DNA from: Streptomyces sp. SID13726
GTDB taxonomy: Bacteria > Actinomycetota > Actinomycetes > Streptomycetales > Streptomycetaceae
Direction of reading: 5' to 3'
Length of the DNA stretch: 64,000 nucleotides
NCBI RefSeq assembly: GCF_010548375.1
Contig: NZ_JAAGLY010000009.1
Coordinates: 278,794-342,793 of the forward strand
The position numbers and the translations under genes were made by a program. This document shows positions 1 to 8,358 of this stretch, one piece after another. Each line of letters begins with the position of its first letter. The first letter of the stretch is position 1. The notes under the pieces were generated by a model. It did no database searches, was not told the DNA's origin, and was given only the letters and a program-made list of their open reading frames with translations.

Positions 1-14
1 CCTGGACCGCTGAC

Positions 15-1217
15 CTACAGGAACGTGTGGCCTTCCCCGCGGTACGTCGGGACGGTCGCCGTCACCGCGTCGCCCTCGATCAGGTGCAGCGTCTCGAACC
101 GCTCGCACAGCTCACCGGCCTTGGCGTGCCGGAACCACACCTTGTCGCCGAGCAGCAGGTCGTCGGCGGGCGCCCCGAGCAGCGGGGTCTGCACCTCGCC
201 GGGCCCCTCCTGCGGGTCGTACTTCAGCCCCTCCGGCAGATACGGCACCGGCAGCCGGTCGGGTCCGGCCGCGCCCGAGGCCGGATAGCCGCCGCCGAGG
301 ACGGTCACCACACCCACCCCCGGCCTGCGCACCACGGGCATGGCGAACAGGGCGGCCGGACGTCCGCTGAAGGACGTGTAGTTGTCGAACAGCCGCGGCA
401 CGTACAGCCCGGACCCGGCACCGATCTCCGTGACGACGGCCTCGGCCGCGGTGTGCTGCACACTGCCGGTGCCGCCGCCGTTGACGAACTCCAGGTCCGG
501 CACGACGGCCCGCACCGCACGCACGACCGCGGCACGCCGCTCGGCGAGTTCCTTGCGGGCGGTGGCCTGCATCAGCCGTACGGCCCGGGAACGCAACGGC
601 CGTCCGGCGACCGCGTCCCCGACGCCGGCGATGTGGCCCTCGTAGGCCATGATCCCCACGACCTTGAACCCGGGGCGCCTGGCCACCGCGCGCGCCATGT
701 CGGCGACCTGCGCGGGGGAGTGCAGCGGCGAACGCCGGGCGCCGACACGGACCTTGCCGCCGAGGAGCTTCAGCGAGGTGTCCAACTCCAGGCAGACCCG
801 GATGACTTCGGTGCCGCCCGCGCGGGACTCGTCGATGAAGGCGAGCTGCGAAGGGTCGTCGACCATCACCGTCACGGCGGCGGCGAGCTTGGGGTCGGCG
901 GCCAGTTCGGCGTATCCGGCGCGGTCGGCGGAGGGATACGCGAGCAGGATGTCGTCGAAGCCGCTCCGGGCCAGCCACAGGGACTCGGCGAGCGTGAAGG
1001 ACATGAGTCCCGCGAATCCGTCCCTGGCCAGGACGCGCTCCAGCAGCGCCCGGCACCGTACGGACTTGCTGGCGACACGGATCGGCTTCCCCGCCGCCCG
1101 GCGGACGAGATCGTCCGCGTTGGCGTCGAAGGCGTCCAGGTCCACGATCGCGAGGGGGGCGTCGAGATGGGCGGTGGCCCGGTCGTATCGGGCCCGGTCG
1201 GCGGAGCGCGCAGTCAT
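15..1217 (-). CDS. Alanine racemase-type (fold III) PLP enzyme, amino acid deaminase/aldolase family
   Basis: A 400-residue cytoplasmic PLP enzyme with an N-terminal alanine-racemase-like barrel and a C-terminal D-serine-dehydratase-like beta domain. The likely Schiff-base lysine is K51 in VASKSVR, a few residues after the first beta strand, where fold-III enzymes carry it. GGGTGS and GSGLYVP in the second half look like phosphate and metal/substrate loops. The D-threonine aldolase/D-serine dehydratase group is the nearest family I recognise, but the substrate cannot be read from sequence. I chose the ATG at 1217 because it starts just before the conserved domain; the frame stays open for about 530 codons upstream only because of GC-rich antisense bias. 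It diverges from the next gene across 266 bp. Confidence 0.85.
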   Translation of the reverse strand: MTARSADRARYDRATAHLDAPLAIVDLDAFDANADDLVRRAAGKPIRVASKSVRCRALLERVLARDGFAGLMSFTLAESLWLARSGFDDILLAYPSADRAGYAELAADPKLAAAVTVMVDDPSQLAFIDESRAGGTEVIRVCLELDTSLKLLGGKVRVGARRSPLHSPAQVADMARAVARRPGFKVVGIMAYEGHIAGVGDAVAGRPLRSRAVRLMQATARKELAERRAAVVRAVRAVVPDLEFVNGGGTGSVQHTAAEAVVTEIGAGSGLYVPRLFDNYTSFSGRPAALFAMPVVRRPGVGVVTVLGGGYPASGAAGPDRLPVPYLPEGLKYDPQEGPGEVQTPLLGAPADDLLLGDKVWFRHAKAGELCERFETLHLIEGDAVTATVPTYRGEGHTFL

Positions 1218-1483
1218 GAACGCAGCCTGCCAGACAGGATTACCGCAGGGTAGGGGGACGTTCCGGGCAGATGCCCCCGGCCTGGTGGACTGGTTCCCGT
1301 TCGACCGGCGACAACCCGTAGAGTGACGCGCACGCACACAGGGCCGTTCGCCCCCGTCGCCGCCGCGCCGGGATGCCGGCCCCTCCGTGCGGGTATGCGT
1401 GCCCGGACGGCCGTCTTCCACGCCGGCGACACCGACGCGGGCCCGCGCACGACCGAACGGCCCGGACAGGAAACGGGGGGTGC

Positions 1484-4400
1484 ATGAGCACGGAAGCACG
1501 CCGCGCCTCGATCCCTCCACGCCCCACGACCCCACCGAGACCGGCCCAGCCGCCGACGGTGGGGGAGGGGTCCGGGGAGTCCGAGAGGTCGGGGGCGCGG
1601 GTGGCCGAGGGGACGGGATCGCGGTCGCAGGAACAGACGGGGTCGGGTTCGGCCGACGAGCCGGGGCGACCGGTGACCGACCCGAACGGGCAGCGCCTTG
1701 GCGACGGGTCGGACGGATCAGTGGCTGGTGGGGCGGGTTCCCGAGCGGGTGGGTCTGACGGGACCGCTGGTCGGCGGGGGTTCGGCGAGCCGGGTGGCCG
1801 GGTGAGCGACGGCTCGCGCTGGCAGGCGTTCGGCGAGCGGAAGCGGCGGGAGACCGGCGAGCGGGCACGACAGGGTTTTGGCGGACCGGTTCCTCAGGTG
1901 TCCGGTGGGCCGGGGTCGCAGGAGTTCGGTGCGGCGGATCGGCCGGGACCCGGGGAGTCGGGTCGGTGGGATTCCGGTGGAGCGGGTCGGCCTGGAGCCG
2001 GTGAGTCGAGTCGGTGGACTTCGGGTGGGCTTGGTCGTACGGAGGCCGGTGGATCCGGGCAGCCGGGGCTCGGTGGGCCCGGGAGGCAGGAGCCTGGTGG
2101 AGCGGGTCGGCCAGGGGGCGATGGCCCGGCCGGGCAAGGGCCCGATGGATCGCGTCAGCCGAGGCCCGGTGGATCAGGCAGTCCGGAGCCCGCTGAAACG
2201 GGTCGGTCAGCGGCCGGTGGCCCAGGTCGGCCTGGGTCCGATGGATCCGGTCGACAAGGAGCCGATGGATCCGGTCGGCCGATGTTCGGCGGCTTCGACT
2301 GGCAAGGGCTCGACGAGAGCGGCGGGCAGATGTCCGGCGGCTCGGGCGGGCGGGAGTCCGGTGAGCCGGCGCGGCACGTGTCCGGCGACGCGGGTGAACG
2401 GACGTCCGGATGGCGGCCGTTCGGGAGCATGAGCACGGACCGGAGCCGGAGCATGAGCACGGACCGGAACCCGCGCACAGATCGCAGTACGAGTACGGAC
2501 CGACGCGACGTCGGCACCACGGCACCCCGTGCTGCTGGTGACATGAACACGGAACGGGAGTCCGAGGTGTCGGGCGGGGAGCGGTCCCAGGGATCGAGTG
2601 CCGGGGGTCGGCCACCGATACGGACGACGGGCGGCGCGGGCGTCGGCCCCATGCCGCCGCACCGGGCCCCGGGCACGGACGGGCGCACGCTCCGGAACGA
2701 CGGTCCGCGAGGCGCGGTTCCTCCCCGGAACGGCGACGGTCCGGCACCACGCACCGACACCACCCCCACCGCTCCACCCCCACCCCCGGCATCGGCCCGC
2801 TTCCCGGACACCGCGCCACCGGCCACGGCGAGCAAGGGCGCCGGCGCGGGCACGCCCACCACCCCAGCTCACCGCCCGCCGTCCCCGGAGGCGCCCAGGC
2901 GCCCGAGCACGCCGCCGTCCGTCAAGGGCACGGGAGCGGGCGCCAGCACTGGCGCGGGCACGCCCACCGCCCCCGCGCACCGCCCGCCGTCCCCGGACGC
3001 GCCCAGGCACCCGGACGCTCCCAGGCACCCGAGCGCGCCCCCGTCCGCCTCCGGTACCGCACCCACCGCCCCGAACCCGCGCACACCGGGCCCCGGCCCG
3101 ATGCCGCCGCTGGCTAACCCGGGCAACGGGTCGTCCGGGAACCGTGGATCGGGCGCCGAGCCGCGCCCGGCGAACGGCGCCTCGTCCGGTACCTCCCCGC
3201 AGGGCTCCGTGCCCCGGGTCCCCGGTGCCGTGCCGCCTCCGCCGGGTTTTCGGCCCTCCTCGCCGCCCCGCCGTACCGGCGCCCCCGCCGAGACCGCCTC
3301 GGAGACGACCTTCCGGATGCGCCCGGTGCCGGCCACGGACCCCACCCCCGGGGACGGCCGTACGGGCTCGGCGGCGACGAACTCCGCCGCCACCGCCGTA
3401 CCGCCGCGACCCGACGCGGGCCGTCCCGGAACCTCAACGGCGGACCGGCAGGCGGGCGTTCACCCCGGCCACCCGGCGCCTCCCACGGCAGATCCGCAGG
3501 CCGGCGCCCGGCCGGGTGCGTCCCCTCGGTCGAGCGCGCCCGCTCGCCCGGGCTTCCCGCCCCGCGAGTCCGCCGTCGGCGTGACCGCGCCCCCGCCCCC
3601 CGCCGAACCCCCGACACCCCCGGCGCCCACACCCCCCGCCCCGACCGACCCGCCCACCACCTCACGGCCCGGTACCTCCGCGCCCCTCTCGCCCGACCCC
3701 GCGCTGTCCTGGAGCGCCCCCACCGCGTCCCCGCGGCCCGTGGTGTCGTTCGGGGAGCCCGAGGTGGGGTACAGGGAGCGTTCGTGGCCGCGGATTCCCG
3801 CGCGGATCGCCGCCGTGGCCGGGAGCGTGGTGCTCGGGCTAGGGCTCATCGGCGGTGCCGTGACCGGGAGTTGGCTGATCGGTGACTCCGGGGACGAAGG
3901 CGGCGGCGACACCTTCGCCGAGGCCGGTGCGCTGTGGCACAGCGTCCCCGTGGACCAGCTGTTCCCGCCGACCGTGGACGGGCAGGGCGCCGGACCCGGT
4001 GGCGCCGACCGCACGTGGACGCGGATCGCCGTCGCCCCCGACAGCGGCTGCACGGACGCCTTCGACCCGCTGCTGCGCAAGGCCCTCGCCCCCGTCGGCT
4101 GCGACCGCCTCCTGCGCGCCACCTACACGGACGCCACCCAGAGCTACGTCACCACCATCGGCCTGATGTTCACCGACGCCGACGCCACCACCATGCGCAA
4201 CCTCGACAACCGCTTCGGCAAAGAGGGCCTGGACACCCGCACCGACCTGATGCCCCTCCCGTACGCCGCGAAGAACACCCTCGCCGCGGACTTCGGGGCG
4301 AAGCAGCGGGCCTCCTGGACGATCTCCGTCCTCACCGACGCCCCCGTCGTCGCCTACGCCGTCTCCGGCTGGGCGGACGGCCGTACGGTCGACTCCCCGG

Positions 4401-4543
4401 TCCCCGCCGAGCAGGCCATGGTGTCCGGCGACACCTCACCCACCGCCCAGGCCGGCCTCGGCTACGAGGCCCGGGGACTCGCCGACCGCGTCGAGCGGGC
4501 CCTGCGCAAGACCGTCACCTCGCCCTCGGAGAAGTCCTCATGA
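1484..4543 (+). CDS. Very long Gly/Ser- then Pro-rich single-pass membrane protein next to mycosin
   Basis: A 1019-residue protein. Residues 1 to about 300 are Gly/Ser/Arg-rich with degenerate repeats of the type GGPGRPG and SGGSG; about 380 to 770 are Pro/Ala/Thr-rich; a single hydrophobic segment lies near 777-799 (AAVAGSVVLGLGLIGG); the last ~220 residues form an ordered, probably extracytoplasmic domain with two Cys. This topology (disordered cytosolic part, one TM, outer domain) is common for cell-envelope proteins encoded beside actinobacterial mycosins. The start at 1484 follows AAACGGGGGG. Its TGA overlaps the protease ATG, so the two are almost certainly co-translated. I do not recognise a biochemical function; a scaffold or protease partner is an inference. 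Confidence 0.75.
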   Translation: MSTEARRASIPPRPTTPPRPAQPPTVGEGSGESERSGARVAEGTGSRSQEQTGSGSADEPGRPVTDPNGQRLGDGSDGSVAGGAGSRAGGSDGTAGRRGFGEPGGRVSDGSRWQAFGERKRRETGERARQGFGGPVPQVSGGPGSQEFGAADRPGPGESGRWDSGGAGRPGAGESSRWTSGGLGRTEAGGSGQPGLGGPGRQEPGGAGRPGGDGPAGQGPDGSRQPRPGGSGSPEPAETGRSAAGGPGRPGSDGSGRQGADGSGRPMFGGFDWQGLDESGGQMSGGSGGRESGEPARHVSGDAGERTSGWRPFGSMSTDRSRSMSTDRNPRTDRSTSTDRRDVGTTAPRAAGDMNTERESEVSGGERSQGSSAGGRPPIRTTGGAGVGPMPPHRAPGTDGRTLRNDGPRGAVPPRNGDGPAPRTDTTPTAPPPPPASARFPDTAPPATASKGAGAGTPTTPAHRPPSPEAPRRPSTPPSVKGTGAGASTGAGTPTAPAHRPPSPDAPRHPDAPRHPSAPPSASGTAPTAPNPRTPGPGPMPPLANPGNGSSGNRGSGAEPRPANGASSGTSPQGSVPRVPGAVPPPPGFRPSSPPRRTGAPAETASETTFRMRPVPATDPTPGDGRTGSAATNSAATAVPPRPDAGRPGTSTADRQAGVHPGHPAPPTADPQAGARPGASPRSSAPARPGFPPRESAVGVTAPPPPAEPPTPPAPTPPAPTDPPTTSRPGTSAPLSPDPALSWSAPTASPRPVVSFGEPEVGYRERSWPRIPARIAAVAGSVVLGLGLIGGAVTGSWLIGDSGDEGGGDTFAEAGALWHSVPVDQLFPPTVDGQGAGPGGADRTWTRIAVAPDSGCTDAFDPLLRKALAPVGCDRLLRATYTDATQSYVTTIGLMFTDADATTMRNLDNRFGKEGLDTRTDLMPLPYAAKNTLAADFGAKQRASWTISVLTDAPVVAYAVSGWADGRTVDSPVPAEQAMVSGDTSPTAQAGLGYEARGLADRVERALRKTVTSPSEKSS

Positions 4544-5724
4544 GCACCACCACCCGCCGGGCAGGTCTCCTGAGCGTCCTCCTCGCCGCCTCCGTCGCCC
4601 TCGTCCCGGCCACCACCGCGCACGCCGACGCGATCCGCGCCAAGCAGTGGGCCCTGGACGCCATGCACACCCAGGAGGCGTGGCAGACCACGAAGGGCGC
4701 GGGCGTCACCGTCGCGGTCCTGGACACCGGTGTCGAGAACGACCACCCCGACCTCGTCGGCAACGTCCTCACCGGCAAGGACATGATCGGATTCGGCGCC
4801 GAGCGCGGCGACCGCTCCTGGGCCCGGCACGGCACCGCGATGGCCGGGATCATCGCGGGTCACGGCCATGGCGTGGGCAACGGCGACGGGGTCATGGGCA
4901 TCGCCCCCGAGGCGAAGATCCTCCCCGTCCGCGTGATCCTGGAGGACGGCGACCCGGCCCGCACCAAGGCCCGCAACACCCGGGGCAACGCGCTCGCCGA
5001 GGGCATCCGCTGGGCCGCCGACCAGGGCGCCGACGTCATCAACCTCTCCCTCGGCGACGACTCCGCCTCCGCGCACCCCGAGGCCGGCGAGGACGACGCC
5101 GTCCAGTACGCCCTGAAGAAGGGCGCCGTCGTCGTGGCCTCGGCCGGCAACGGCGGTGCGAAGGGCGACCACATCTCCTACCCGGCCGCCTACCCGGGCG
5201 TCATCGCCGCCACCGCCGTCGACCGGTACGGCACCCGCGCCTCCTTCTCCACCCGCCGCTGGTACGCCACCGTGGCCGCCCCCGGCGACGACGTCGTGAT
5301 CGCCGACCCCGACCACAAGTACTACGAGGGCTGGGGGACCAGCGCCGCCTCCGCGTTCGTCTCCGGCGCGGTCGCCCTCGTCAAGGCCGCCCACCCGGAC
5401 CTGACGCCCGCGCAGATCAAGAAGCTCCTGGAGGACACGGCCCGCAACGCCCCCGCCGGCGGCCGCGACGACTCCCGCGGCTACGGCTTCGTCGACCCCG
5501 CCGCGGCCCTGAAGGAAGCGGCCCGCCTCAAGCCGGAGGGACTCCAGCCCGCCTCCTACGGCGAAAAGTACTTCGGCTCGGGCCCGGACGCCGCCAAGTC
5601 GGAGGACGACACGGCGAGTTGGGCGGCCCCCCTGGCGGGCGGCTTCGGCGTGGCCCTGCTGATCACCGCGGTGTTCCTGTGGCGAGGACGCCGGGGTCCG
5701 CGCCGGTCCTACGAGGGGTTCTGA
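4540..5724 (+). CDS. mycP: Type VII secretion-associated serine protease (mycosin-like subtilase)
   Basis: A 394-residue membrane-anchored S8 peptidase. It has a Sec signal peptide (residues 1-30, ending TTAHAD), the catalytic triad D62 (VLDTGV), H97 (RHGTAMAG) and S268 (GTSAASAFVSG), oxyanion Asn204 (SAGNGG), and a C-terminal TM (~358-380) followed by an Arg-rich cytoplasmic end. This is the mycosin layout: the protease domain sits outside the membrane. Mycosins normally stabilise or regulate ESX secretion machines, yet no EccB/C/D/E or WXG100 gene is visible within this window. ATG overlaps the upstream stop (ATGA). All catalytic residues are present, so it should be active. Substrate unknown. 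Confidence 0.9.
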   Translation: MSTTTRRAGLLSVLLAASVALVPATTAHADAIRAKQWALDAMHTQEAWQTTKGAGVTVAVLDTGVENDHPDLVGNVLTGKDMIGFGAERGDRSWARHGTAMAGIIAGHGHGVGNGDGVMGIAPEAKILPVRVILEDGDPARTKARNTRGNALAEGIRWAADQGADVINLSLGDDSASAHPEAGEDDAVQYALKKGAVVVASAGNGGAKGDHISYPAAYPGVIAATAVDRYGTRASFSTRRWYATVAAPGDDVVIADPDHKYYEGWGTSAASAFVSGAVALVKAAHPDLTPAQIKKLLEDTARNAPAGGRDDSRGYGFVDPAAALKEAARLKPEGLQPASYGEKYFGSGPDAAKSEDDTASWAAPLAGGFGVALLITAVFLWRGRRGPRRSYEGF

Positions 5725-5740
5725 ACCAGGAGTACGACGT

Positions 5741-6745
5741 TCAGCGGGCGATCACGGCACTGGTAACGTCCGCCGAAGCGGAGGCGGACGCCGAGCCGGT
5801 CTCCCCGGTGAACACCGAGACCGCCGCCTTCGCCGCCGCCTCCACCAGCGAAACCCCCTCCGCCTGCGTGGAGTTGCCGTTGGACAGCACGGCCACCAGA
5901 TACGCGTGCCCGGCCACCGTCACCCGCCCGATGCTGTTGATGTCCCACAGCCCGGTGGTACTGCGCGGCAACCAGCCGTTCTTCAGGGCGAACCCGGTCC
6001 CGTCGGCCGCCGCGGAGACCCCCCACCGCTGGTCGGCCTCTATCTGCCCCATCAGCCCCTGGATGTACGACCGCGACGCCTCGCTCAGTTCCGAGTCCTC
6101 CCCGAACACCTGCTGGAGCAAGGTGAGTTGATCGGCCGCCGTGGTCTGCGTCAGCCCCCACAGCGCCCCGTCACCGCCCTCGGTCCCGGTCAGCCCGAGC
6201 TTCGCGTTGGCCGCGTCGAGCCCCGAGGCCCGGCCGATGGCGTCCCACAGGGCGGACGCCGAGGTGTTGTCGCTGTTCTCGATCATCGTGGTGGCGTACG
6301 CCTTCTCCTGCGCGCTCAGCCGCGTCCCCGCCTCCTGGTGCTGGAGCAGCAGGGCCGCCAGGATGTCGACCTTCACGATGCTGGCCGTGTCGAAGGTGCC
6401 GTCGCCGTGGACCGCGCTGTCGTCCGACTCCAGGTCGAGGACGGCCGCGGACACCTTCTGGTCGCCCGTCACGCTCACCGACTTCATCGCGGTCGCGAGC
6501 TGCTTGTCGAGATCCACCACGGGCTTCGCCACGGCCGCCTCCTGAGTCGTGGTCGCCGACGAGGGCGAGCCCGACGGCGTCGTGGCCGACGATACGGCGC
6601 CGCCCCCGGAGTGCGCCTGCGCCTTCACGTACACCGTCCCCCCGGCCGAGGCGCCGACGACGGCGACGGCGGCGAGCGCGGTGTACAGCAAGGGCCTGCG
6701 GCGGGACCGGCGGGCACGGCGTCCGGCAGCTCTGGAAGACTCCAT
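5741..6745 (-). CDS. Extracytoplasmic serine hydrolase, class A beta-lactamase fold
   Basis: A 334-residue protein with an Arg-rich N terminus, one TM/signal anchor (~18-40) and a Ser/Thr-rich linker before the catalytic domain. The penicilloyl-serine-transferase motifs are visible as S122-x-x-K125 (SIVK), S158-D-N160 and K255-N-G257 in place of the usual KTG. The residue usually written as Glu166 of class A enzymes is not obvious, so this may be a PBP-like or regulatory relative and not a true beta-lactamase. It converges on mycP with a 16-bp gap and diverges from the SseB-like gene. Confidence 0.8.
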   Translation of the reverse strand: MESSRAAGRRARRSRRRPLLYTALAAVAVVGASAGGTVYVKAQAHSGGGAVSSATTPSGSPSSATTTQEAAVAKPVVDLDKQLATAMKSVSVTGDQKVSAAVLDLESDDSAVHGDGTFDTASIVKVDILAALLLQHQEAGTRLSAQEKAYATTMIENSDNTSASALWDAIGRASGLDAANAKLGLTGTEGGDGALWGLTQTTAADQLTLLQQVFGEDSELSEASRSYIQGLMGQIEADQRWGVSAAADGTGFALKNGWLPRSTTGLWDINSIGRVTVAGHAYLVAVLSNGNSTQAEGVSLVEAAAKAAVSVFTGETGSASASASADVTSAVIAR

Positions 6746-6895
6746 GTCCGCGATGGTCGGACCGGTGACTGTGCGGGCCGTTAGACGGACGTTAGATGTG
6801 TGTCAGCGAACCCTGAGAAACCCGTGAAAGCCGTCACGGCCGGGTTTCCGGGCCCGCACAACCGCAGCAGCAAGCCCCCGATAGGGTCGGTGACC
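6746..6895. promoter_or_regulatory. Divergent intergenic region with nested inverted repeat
   Basis: GAAACCC (6817-6823) pairs with GGGTTTC (6842-6848), and inside it GTGA (6824-6827) pairs with TCAC (6834-6837), giving an extended hairpin upstream of the SseB-like gene. TAGGGT (6882-6887) lies 8 bp before the GTG at 6896, suggesting a -10 box and a leaderless or very short-leader mRNA. No convincing -35 was seen. Confidence 0.4.
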
Positions 6896-7627
6896 GTGGC
6901 GAACAAGAACATTCCCGACCCCGGCTTCTCCGACGACGACGGCTCCGCCGACCCGCGGCTGAGCGCGGCGCTCACCGCCTGGGCCGAGGACCGCACCGCC
7001 GTGGCACCCGTCCTGGAGGCCCTGGGGGGCGCCCGGCTGCTGGTCCCGGTGGTGGCCGTGCTCGGCGAGGTCGAGGAGGACGAGAACGGACTGCGCCGCG
7101 AGAAGACCAGCGACATGGCGGTGCCGACCCTGAAGGCCGGATCCCGGACCGCCCTGCCGGCCTTCACCTCCACCGAGTCGCTGGCCCGCTGGGACCCGGA
7201 GGCCCGCCCCGTCGCCGTACCCCTGCACCAGGCGCTGCAGGCCGCCGCGCACGAGAAGGCCGACACCGTCGTACTGGATCTGGCCGGTCCGGTGCCCTTC
7301 GAGCTGACCGGCTCCGCGCTGCTCGCGCTCGCCGAGGGCCGCGCGAGCGTGGACCCGCTGGCCGATCCGGCCGTCGTCGGTGCCGTACGGGACGCCGTGG
7401 CCGCCGAGTCCGCGGTGCTGCGCGCCCACCTCGGTCCGGGACAGGCCGACGGCACCCTCGCGCTCGTACTGGATCCGGGGACCCCGCCCGAGGAGGCCGC
7501 ACGTGCCGTCGCCGGGCGGCTGGCCGCCGACGAGACACTCAGGGCCCGCCTGGTGCGGGGCCTCGACCTGGCGGTCCTGCCGGCCGGGGCCACGCCTCCG
7601 GGCGAGCCCTTGTTCGTACGAGGATGA
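6896..7627 (+). CDS. SseB-like domain protein
   Basis: A 243-residue soluble protein of the SseB family as it occurs in actinomycetes: an N-terminal acidic stretch, then a domain beginning near DPRLSAALTAWAEDR and containing LLVPVVAVLGE and MAVPTLKAGSRTALPAFTS, which is the usual SseB core, and a C-terminal SseB_C-like half. Family members in enterics (enhanced serine sensitivity) have no well-defined activity. I chose GTG 6896 over the in-frame start at 6800 because the extra 32 codons lie in an inverted repeat and are Pro/Gly/Asn-rich with no domain similarity. It converges with the DUF1844 gene; the two stops are 1 bp apart. Confidence 0.8.
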   Translation: MANKNIPDPGFSDDDGSADPRLSAALTAWAEDRTAVAPVLEALGGARLLVPVVAVLGEVEEDENGLRREKTSDMAVPTLKAGSRTALPAFTSTESLARWDPEARPVAVPLHQALQAAAHEKADTVVLDLAGPVPFELTGSALLALAEGRASVDPLADPAVVGAVRDAVAAESAVLRAHLGPGQADGTLALVLDPGTPPEEAARAVAGRLAADETLRARLVRGLDLAVLPAGATPPGEPLFVRG

Positions 7628-7628
7628 G

Positions 7629-7994
7629 CTAGCCGTAGACCGGTCCGGTGTACTTCTCACCGGGGCCCTGGCCCGGCTCGTCCGGGACCACGGACGCCTC
7701 GCGGAAGGCCAGCTGGAGGGATTTCAGACCGTCCCGCAGCGGGGACGCGTGGAAGGAGCTGATCTCGGTCACGGAGGCGTCCAGCAGACCGGCGAGGGCG
7801 GTGACCAGCTTGCGGGCCTCGTCCAGGTCCTTGTACTTGTCGCCCTCCTCGGTCAGACCGAGCTTCACCGCGGCGGCGCTCATCAGGTTGACGGCGACCG
7901 TCACGATCACCTCGACGGCGGGGACCTCGGCGATGTCGCGGGTCATCTCGTCGAAGCCGGGGGAGTCAGGGGACGCGGGAGGGGTGTCACTCAT
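7629..7994 (-). CDS. DUF1844 protein
   Basis: A 121-residue protein with a disordered N terminus (MSDTPPASPDSP), a central helical DUF1844 core including VNLMSAAAVKLGL and DEARKLVTALAGLL, and an acidic Pro/Gly-rich tail. DUF1844 proteins are small, helical and of unknown function; in Streptomyces they sit beside infC, as here, where the gene diverges from the infC leader. I start it at the internal ATG (MSDTPP) and not three codons upstream, since this matches the usual family N terminus. Confidence 0.85.
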   Translation of the reverse strand: MSDTPPASPDSPGFDEMTRDIAEVPAVEVIVTVAVNLMSAAAVKLGLTEEGDKYKDLDEARKLVTALAGLLDASVTEISSFHASPLRDGLKSLQLAFREASVVPDEPGQGPGEKYTGPVYG

Positions 7995-8023
7995 GCCCCA
8001 CACGATAGGGCCCGGTGCAGGAC

Positions 8024-8054
8024 GGTTAGCACCACCCCCGGGTAGCTGCTAACC
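8024..8054. promoter_or_regulatory. 8-bp perfect inverted repeat between DUF1844 gene and infC
   Basis: GGTTAGCA (8024-8031) and TGCTAACC (8047-8054) are exact reverse complements separated by 15 bp. The arms lie about 30 bp upstream of the DUF1844 start and 300 bp upstream of infC, a position suited to an operator for either gene. A second inverted pair, GGACA/TGTCC (8072-8076/8083-8087), follows. No known regulator motif is recognised. Confidence 0.35.
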
Positions 8055-8161
8055 TTGTGTGACGACCGGCTGGACATTCATGTGTCCGGCCCACAAGTGG
8101 AGGCTCCGATCTCCCACCTGACCGTCCTCCGGGGCGGCGGGTCACCCCGGTCAGGCGGTCA

Positions 8162-8184
8162 CCATCGTTCCGTACGGACGATGG
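8162..8184 (+). promoter_or_regulatory. Leader hairpin upstream of infC
   Basis: CCATCGT (8162-8168) pairs with ACGATGG (8178-8184). The intervening CCGTACGG can extend the stem with one bulged T. It lies in the 364-bp gene-free region 7995-8358 and would be part of a long infC 5' leader if transcription starts upstream, as inferred. Confidence 0.35.
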
Positions 8185-8242
8185 AGTCGCCCGAAAGCGC
8201 GCCCCGCGATCATCGCGGCGGTGCTCCGGTAGTGCCTTTGGA

Positions 8243-8273
8243 GCCCCGTCTGTGATCGTCCGGGGCATTTTTT
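8243..8273 (+). terminator. Terminator-like hairpin in the infC leader (putative attenuator)
   Basis: GCCCCG (8243-8248) pairs with CGGGGC (8261-8266) and is followed by ATTTTTT (8267-8273), the clearest U-tract hairpin in this GC-rich window. It stands 85 bp before the infC start and after a divergent promoter region, with no plus-strand gene upstream to terminate. The simplest reading is transcription attenuation of infC-rpmI-rplT. Confidence 0.55.
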
Positions 8274-8284
8274 GTGTCTCGGCG

Positions 8285-8354
8285 CGGTTAGGTCTGTCGA
8301 AAAGAGACAAACGCGGCTGTCCGCCAGACCGCCGTGTGGTGCTAACCGAGGAGG
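8285..8354 (+). promoter_or_regulatory. Structured 5' element ending at the infC Shine-Dalgarno
   Basis: CGGTTAG (8285-8291) pairs with CTAACCG (8342-8348), GGTCTG (8291-8296) with CAGACC (8325-8330), and GCGG (8313-8316) with CCGC (8321-8324) around a CTGT loop. The outer stem closes directly against the ribosome binding site AGGAGG (8349-8354). Such a fold could expose or hide the SD and is where an r-protein L20-type or IF3-type autoregulator would act; the ligand is an inference. Confidence 0.45.
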
Positions 8355-8358
8355 ATCC

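Noticed and set aside
15..2819. 934-codon minus-strand ORF covering the first gene and its upstream
   Set aside because: Only the part to 1217 has a recognisable domain. The rest is the Arg/Pro/His-rich shadow of the Gly/Ser-rich gene on the plus strand.
8272..8358. TTG start for infC at 8272
   Set aside because: The TTG is within the terminator T tract, has no ribosome site, and adds residues without homology; the ATC at 8359 has AGGAGG.
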